Assembly: GCF_003346715.1 (NCBI RefSeq)
Contig: NZ_QQPQ01000009.1
Coordinates: 120,746-184,745, forward strand
Origin: Oceanispirochaeta sp. M1
GTDB lineage: Bacteria; Spirochaetota; Spirochaetia; DSM-2461
DNA: 64,000 bases
Direction of reading: 5' to 3'
This document shows, one piece after another, positions 59,790 to 64,000 of the stretch; the first letter of the stretch is position 1; every line of letters begins with the position of its first letter. A model generated the notes under the pieces. The model searched no databases. It was not told the origin of the DNA and worked only from the letters and a program-made list of their open reading frames with translations. A program made the translations under genes and the position numbers.

Positions 59790-60596
59790 ATGAATAAAAC
59801 ATCAATTATCCTCATCAGGATCGGATTCTTTCTATTTATCTCCGTTGCAGGGCTGACATCTCTTTTCAGTGTAGAGAGATCGGATTCCACCACCCATTCT
59901 CTATTGCTGAATGGAACCTTTCTAAATCCGAACTTCTCCGACCAGCTTGTGACACCCTTTCATACACATGGCCTCGGAGGGGGAGGTGAAGTGGTTTACG
60001 GCCTGAGAACAAACCACTTCGGTCTTGATGCGGGACTCAAGGGGGGAGGAGGACGACTCTTCAGTGGTAACTCCAATTTCGTAGACCATGATGATTTCTT
60101 CGCCAAAACATCTTTCTATTTAAATACGGCATACCGTTTTCCCCTGTTCGGTGAGAATGATCATCTGATGATGGGATTACGAACGGACTATCAGATAGAG
60201 CTTTTCCTTCTCTCTCACATAGATTCCTATGACTGGGCAGGTGACCTTTCTTTCCTCCCTTCTGTCGCTTATGAGTATGAATTCAAGGGGGGGAGGCTGA
60301 CAACGTCCCTTGCATTATCCCTTTTCAGCCTCGTAAACCGTCCCCCCTGGACCATCTATGATGATGATCTGGATCAGAGAATGAGCTCTTCCCCCTCTTC
60401 TGTACTCCTAAGGGGTGAAGCCGCCGGTCCCAACAGGTATTTCAGAATGATTTATGATCTTCACTGGGAGTCACGGCTCTCTTCCCATTTCCTGCTGAAT
60501 ACGGGGGGATCTTTCCAGTATATCAAGACAAGCATTCCTCAGGATGCGATATTCTTTACCACCGCTGTTGATTTAGGAGTAAAATATGTCTTTTAA
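59790..60596 (+). CDS. Probable outer-membrane beta-barrel protein
   Basis: Exported protein of 268 residues, family not recognised. A signal peptide covers residues 1-28 (IILIRIGFFLFISVAGLTSLFS). The rest alternates polar and hydrophobic residues as in barrel strands (GGGGEVVYGLRTNHFGLDAGLKGGG; LNTAYRFPLFGENDHLMMGLRTDYQIELFLL) and ends in VDLGVKYVF, with the C-terminal phenylalanine required by the barrel assembly machinery. It overlaps the S41 lipoprotein gene by 11 bp, so the two envelope proteins are co-made. TATAAG at 59773 gives a leader of only about 5 nt. Confidence 0.65.
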   Translation: MNKTSIILIRIGFFLFISVAGLTSLFSVERSDSTTHSLLLNGTFLNPNFSDQLVTPFHTHGLGGGGEVVYGLRTNHFGLDAGLKGGGGRLFSGNSNFVDHDDFFAKTSFYLNTAYRFPLFGENDHLMMGLRTDYQIELFLLSHIDSYDWAGDLSFLPSVAYEYEFKGGRLTTSLALSLFSLVNRPPWTIYDDDLDQRMSSSPSSVLLRGEAAGPNRYFRMIYDLHWESRLSSHFLLNTGGSFQYIKTSIPQDAIFFTTAVDLGVKYVF

Positions 60597-61617
60597 GCAC
60601 ATTAAAATATCAGCCCTCCTTTTGCTTTTTGCCGGACTGGGCAGCTGTTCCCTGACTCTGGGCCCTGAAATAGGGTCCGATAAGGGTTCTGTATTTGATT
60701 ACTTCTGGGATACATTTGATCTTCAGTACTCGCTCTTTGAACAGAAGGGAATAGACTGGGATGCCTCCAGAGCAGTTTATCGGGATCAGGCCCTTAATGC
60801 CGCCACCGATGAAGATCTATTTGATGTTCTCTCCAGTATGATCGAACCTCTCGACGACGGCCATGTGTGGCTTTCAGGGCTTGGGGGGTACTATTTCTGT
60901 GATACATGGGAACATCCTGAAATCCCTGCAGCGGGTTATCAGTTCTATCTGTTCCGGGCGGAGCACTATATGGAATCTCTCTCCACCACAGGCTCAGGAC
61001 TTGTCTCTTATGGGAAAATGAGAGACAGAAACATCGGCTATATTCATATATCCTCCATGAGCAGCGGTCTCGGTGGACTGACTACCCTCGAATCGTGGGT
61101 GGAAGATGTCGACAGGGTGATCAACAGTTATATGAATACGGACGCTCTTATTATTGATGTAAGAGGAAATACAGGAGGCTACAGCGCCAATGCCGAGCAT
61201 ATTGCCTCCCGCTTTGTCGGTGAAAAAAGTCTCTACCTGAAGACCAGAGTAAGAATCGGGGCTGCTCATGATGATTTCGGTCAAGTTACCAGCCATTATA
61301 TCGAACCCCATGGCACCAGATATGCAAAGCCGGTCTATCTTGTTACCGATGCCGACACTGTCAGTGCTGGAGAGTGGTTTACCCTGATGATGAGAAAGAG
61401 TGATAATGTAACCCATATAGGCTGGAGAACGCTGGGAGCCACAGGAATGGTCAGCTTTCATGAGCTTCCCAACGGATGGGAGTTTTCCACCACCATAGGC
61501 CATACGACAGATGAAAATGGAATCTGTTACGAGGAGACCGGGATTGTTCCCGAAATTGTAACACCCTATGATCCCGGAGACTATGACAGTGTTATGGAAT
61601 GGATACTTAATCTATAA
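60586..61617 (+). CDS. S41-family peptidase lipoprotein
   Basis: Envelope serine protease of 343 residues, tail-specific/tricorn-like. The lipobox is GLGSC near residue 21. The N-terminal part (FDYFWDTFDLQYSLFEQKGIDWD; SMIEPLDDGHVWLSG) and core (IGYIHISSM; DALIIDVRGNTGGYSANAEHIASRFV) are typical S41. The nucleophile serine is in DADTVSAGEWFTLMMR. No PDZ domain is evident. Close pairing with a barrel protein suggests processing or quality control at the outer membrane. TTAGGAG precedes the ATG. Confidence 0.85.
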   Translation: MSFKHIKISALLLLFAGLGSCSLTLGPEIGSDKGSVFDYFWDTFDLQYSLFEQKGIDWDASRAVYRDQALNAATDEDLFDVLSSMIEPLDDGHVWLSGLGGYYFCDTWEHPEIPAAGYQFYLFRAEHYMESLSTTGSGLVSYGKMRDRNIGYIHISSMSSGLGGLTTLESWVEDVDRVINSYMNTDALIIDVRGNTGGYSANAEHIASRFVGEKSLYLKTRVRIGAAHDDFGQVTSHYIEPHGTRYAKPVYLVTDADTVSAGEWFTLMMRKSDNVTHIGWRTLGATGMVSFHELPNGWEFSTTIGHTTDENGICYEETGIVPEIVTPYDPGDYDSVMEWILNL

Positions 61618-61630
61618 GTTTTTAAATCTG

Positions 61631-61661
61631 CCGGTGATATATCTAATTACTTTATCACCGG
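61631..61661 (+). terminator. Hairpin after the S41 peptidase gene
   Basis: CCGGTGATA and TATCACCGG form a perfect 9-bp stem with a 13-nt loop 14 bp behind the stop codon. The following sequence has few T residues, so termination strength is uncertain. Confidence 0.5.
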
Positions 61662-61687
61662 TCCTGTTAACCTGTGTTCTGTCAATA

Positions 61688-61716
61688 TTGACAAGATATC
61701 AACGATTACATACTAT
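61688..61716 (+). promoter_or_regulatory. Promoter predicting a leaderless mRNA for the small membrane protein
   Basis: Perfect TTGACA (61688-61693), 17-nt spacer, TACTAT (61711-61716), ending 6 nt before the ATG at 61723. No Shine-Dalgarno sequence. Confidence 0.6.
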
Positions 61717-61722
61717 AAAAAT

Positions 61723-61935
61723 ATGAAGAAAATAACAATAATTTCAATTACAACATTTATAATATCCCTGATCTGTTTAATCTCTTTTAGAATTATTGGA
61801 TCATCCATAGCTGAAGATGGAACACTAGTCGAACCCTTTGGGCTAATCCCTATTGGTTATATGTTTCTTATAATCAGCATTGTATCTGGAGTTGCTGCAA
61901 TTACTAAATCAGCTATTTATAAACTGAAAAAATAA
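61723..61935 (+). CDS. Small membrane protein, 70 residues
   Basis: Short protein with two predicted membrane segments (IISITTFIISLICLISFRIIG and IPIGYMFLIISIVSGVAAI) joined by a short loop, and a basic C-terminus (KSAIYKLKK). No family recognised. The strong promoter fixed to its ATG argues that it is real. The gene is A+T-rich like the following 2 kb. Confidence 0.6.
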   Translation: MKKITIISITTFIISLICLISFRIIGSSIAEDGTLVEPFGLIPIGYMFLIISIVSGVAAITKSAIYKLKK

Positions 61936-62005
61936 TTACCAGAAATATTGATATTTTCAGATGTTCTCGATGAAGATTGTTTCAAATTATCTTCTTTTAA
62001 ATTAC

Positions 62006-62572
62006 TCAGTATATTAAATTACTCCCAAAATCTGGAAGATCACCATTCTTTACAGTTTTTATCCATTTGTCCAATTTTCCATCATGGAGCTCCCAGAAAT
62101 TCCTGCAAAGATTAAAGTATTCAAGTACAACCTCTGTTTCCCCATGTCTTAATAATTCCTTTGCCAAACTCATATTCGGACCAAAGGAGTTCATCTGAGG
62201 AGATCCGGGACTCATTCCGGCTGATAGTAGATGCTCTTTTGCACAACTGACGTTTCCATCCTTTAATATAATTTTACCAAGAACAATGTGGTAATCCTGA
62301 ATTGCATTTCCATAATTCCAATCTTCCAGGTATTTTTCTGAAAGAAATTGCAGTTCTTCCGCATACTCTTGGGCTTCATCATAATTTTCAGAAATATAGC
62401 TTTCCTTTGCCGCATCATTGAGTGCATAGAACCTCTCCTGTTCTGTATTTGCTCTATGAAGCTTTAGGATCGCCCTTTCGTAATGCTGAGCAGAATCATC
62501 TTTTTTCAAGTCCACACATCCACTGATACAGAAGACTATTGATATAATTGCTAGAATAAACCGTTTCTGCAT
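62006..62572 (-). CDS. Hypothetical lipoprotein, helical repeat type
   Basis: Lipoprotein of 188 residues: basic start (MQKRF), hydrophobic core and ISGC lipobox. The mature part is helical and resembles TPR repeats (ALNDAAKESYISENYDEAQEYAEELQFLSEKYLEDWNYGNAIQDYHIVLGKIILKDGNVSCAKEHLLSAG), suggesting protein binding at the cell envelope. ATG 62572 has GGAGAGAG upstream; the longer frame to 62605 is rejected. A+T-rich. Confidence 0.7.
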   Translation of the reverse strand: MQKRFILAIISIVFCISGCVDLKKDDSAQHYERAILKLHRANTEQERFYALNDAAKESYISENYDEAQEYAEELQFLSEKYLEDWNYGNAIQDYHIVLGKIILKDGNVSCAKEHLLSAGMSPGSPQMNSFGPNMSLAKELLRHGETEVVLEYFNLCRNFWELHDGKLDKWIKTVKNGDLPDFGSNLIY

Positions 62573-62946
62573 TTCTCTCTCCAATTTTGAAATATAAATA
62601 ATCATCAGATATAATCCGATTTCTATCAGTCTATAATAGTCATCGGATAAAAAACATCCAGCTCTTTCTCAGTCGGTTCTGAGTGCATATATAAAAATCC
62701 ATCTTGATTGCCGCTGAATTGTCCCTATGAACGAACGATACCTTTCACATCCATACAATTTTTAATTTTCAATATTAATTCTGTCATCGAAGTAATATAT
62801 TTTTACTGAATAATATTTAACACAACAGTGGTGAATCATTGCTGATAATAGGCCTTCTTTCTACATGTAATAAACTATTGATTTTATCCTATGAGTTTAT
62901 TAAGAAACTACTGTACAATATTAAGAAATAAATTTCCCCCAGGAGC
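62573..62946. other. 374-bp A+T-rich stretch without recognised gene
   Basis: Both flanking genes point away, so it should hold two promoters. Several AT-rich hexamers occur but no pair is convincing at standard spacing except TACAAT near 62914. No RNA gene, repeat or long ORF was recognised. Confidence 0.4.
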
Positions 62947-63645
62947 GTGAATATGCCTACCATGACAGAGATCTATCAAAGTCATTCTTTTGAGTATGAT
63001 GAATTAGTAAGTCATGAGGATTACCAGGGTAATATTCGAATCTTTTTAAACAGTACTTATAATTTCAACAATAAAACTGTATTAGAGTTTGGAACTGGAA
63101 CCGGAAGGTTAACAGAATTATATCTAAACAAAATCAAAATGGCATATTGCTATGATAGATCTCAACATATGCTTGATAGAGCATCTTCTAAATTTAAAGA
63201 GAAGCAAAATAAAATATCTTTTTCAGTTTGTGATAATTTAGAGATTCACAATTTGAATAGAAAAGCTGATGCTGTAATTGAAGGCTGGAGTTTTGGTCAT
63301 ACGGTTGTTGAAAATGATAATCAGTTTGAAAAGACAGTGAAATATCTTGTTTCATCCTGCAAAGAAAAAATGAATGTTGACGGGATTATTCTCTTCATGG
63401 AAACTCTTGGTACTAATACTGAGATTCCAGAAGCACCAACTCAATCATTGGGTGATTTTTATCATCTTCTTGAGAACAAATATGGGTTTAAAAAATCTAT
63501 CCTTGAGACGGACTATCGATTTGAAACAAATGAATCAGCTGAAAGAGTCATGGGATACTTCTTTGGAGACAGCTTTAGAAAGAATATGAATTTTATTGGA
63601 GATGGGATTATCAAGGAGTTCACAGGTGTCTGGAGCTTCCGATAA
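62947..63645 (+). CDS. Class I SAM-dependent methyltransferase
   Basis: Methyltransferase of about 230 residues. The SAM-binding loop is VLEFGTGTGRLTELY, followed by MAYCYDRSQHMLDRASSKF and ADAVIEGWSFGHTV. Target unknown. CAGGAG precedes GTG 62947 and ATG 62953; ATG 62953 is the more usual choice. It is A+T-rich compared with the core of the window. Its stop codon lies 2 bp from the end of an IS66-type element, so the original 3' end may have been altered by the insertion. Confidence 0.8.
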   Translation: MNMPTMTEIYQSHSFEYDELVSHEDYQGNIRIFLNSTYNFNNKTVLEFGTGTGRLTELYLNKIKMAYCYDRSQHMLDRASSKFKEKQNKISFSVCDNLEIHNLNRKADAVIEGWSFGHTVVENDNQFEKTVKYLVSSCKEKMNVDGIILFMETLGTNTEIPEAPTQSLGDFYHLLENKYGFKKSILETDYRFETNESAERVMGYFFGDSFRKNMNFIGDGIIKEFTGVWSFR

Positions 63646-63647
63646 AC

Positions 63648-64000
63648 GTAAGCGCTAATATCTCCCCGTGTTGACTGATCGTCTATGGGATGAGTTCTTC
63701 TTTATCAATGTTCCATGGAAGCAATTGTTCCAGATCCTGATTAGTATTGGCCAGTGGAATTTTCTCAAATATATACTTGAGATAGAATACAGGTTCTATG
63801 CCATTTGCTTTGGCTGTCTCAACTAGTGAATACAGTGTGGCACTGGCATGTGCACCCCTGGGTGTATCATTGAAAATCCAGTTTTTTCGACCTATTACAA
63901 AAGGTCTTATTGCCCTTTCAGCCGCATTGTTATCCGGGGTCAGATAATCATATTTTAAATATCGAACCATCTTCATATACTCTGAATCTGCATAATTTAC
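63648..64000 (-). mobile_element. IS66-family insertion sequence, partial (runs off the right edge)
   Basis: The left end is set at GTAAGCG (63648-63654), the usual terminal sequence of IS66 elements. It encloses the C-terminal part of an IS66 transposase read toward the left. IS66 elements duplicate 8 bp of target; the candidate here is CGATAAAC (63640-63647), which includes the methyltransferase stop codon. The right end is outside the window. Confidence 0.75.
63683..64000 (-). CDS. IS66-family transposase, C-terminal part
   Basis: DDE transposase fragment. The catalytic-domain end LTPDNNAAERAIRPFVIGRKNWIFNDTPRGAHASATLYSLVETAKANGIEP carries the conserved DNNAAERAIRP motif with the last acidic residue of the triad, followed by the short IS66 C-terminal domain (LPWNID). 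The frame stays open to the window edge, beyond the internal ATG at 63976, so the N-terminal 400 or so residues lie outside. No frameshift is visible in this part. Confidence 0.88.
   Translation of the reverse strand, partial: VNYADSEYMKMVRYLKYDYLTPDNNAAERAIRPFVIGRKNWIFNDTPRGAHASATLYSLVETAKANGIEPVFYLKYIFEKIPLANTNQDLEQLLPWNIDKEELIP

Noticed and set aside
1..64000. CRISPR arrays, tRNA, rRNA, riboswitches and replication origin
   Set aside because: No regular repeat-spacer pattern, tRNA-like or rRNA sequence, riboswitch fold or DnaA-box cluster was recognised by eye; a covariance-model scan was not possible.

Overview
The window looks like chromosome from a free-living, fermentative, anaerobic bacterium, most likely a spirochaete of the Spirochaeta/Oceanispirochaeta kind. 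This is an inference from gene content: many sugar loci run by AraC, LacI and RpiR regulators, family-1 solute-binding proteins with split permeases, an electron-bifurcating HydABC hydrogenase joined to NfnAB, and an iron alcohol dehydrogenase. No rRNA or tRNA gene was recognised, so the taxonomy is untested. Gene density is high, with many 1-12 bp overlaps and clear sigma70-type promoters.

Layout. 0.1-10.6 kb: AraC regulator, amidohydrolase lipoprotein, EamA transporter, VOC protein, then an alpha-galactoside module (GH4 MelA, divergent AraC regulator and a frameshifted MFS transporter), a UroD-family protein with a coupled LacI regulator, a GNAT protein and a 52-residue lipoprotein absent from normal length cut-offs. 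10.7-14.8 kb: MarR regulator plus a heterodimeric ABC exporter with one degenerate ATP site. 15-21 kb: a LacI-type regulon (flavoprotein oxidoreductase, Old Yellow Enzyme, SDR) tied together by matching operators. 21.1-23 kb: typA/bipA.

23.1-33.4 kb is a cell-wall sugar salvage locus: MurNAc-6-P etherase (murQ), AnmK, a beta-lactamase-fold hydrolase, a dedicated ABC importer, an RpiR/MurR-like regulator, a dipeptide-epimerase-like enzyme, an acyltransferase-family protein and a DUF1349 protein. Related AT-rich dyads lie before murQ, anmK and the binding-protein gene. 33.4-41.3 kb: DUF1847, CPBP protease, ArsR-type regulator with a tandem operator, ABC-F ATPase, iron alcohol dehydrogenase, alkaline phosphatase, YibE/F.

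41.3-51.2 kb joins galT-like, galK and nagA to an AraC-controlled ABC importer and a DUF5107/TPR protein; together these suggest use of a glycan containing galactose and N-acetylhexosamine. 52.2-59 kb is hydC-hydB-hydA-nfnA-nfnB, balancing H2, NADH, NADPH and ferredoxin. The hyd promoter and the alcohol dehydrogenase promoter share an 18/21 identical element. 59-64 kb holds envelope proteins, an AT-rich stretch and an IS66-family element running off the right edge.

A recurring theme is genes without a Shine-Dalgarno sequence whose -10 hexamer sits exactly 6 nt before the start codon, which predicts leaderless mRNAs.
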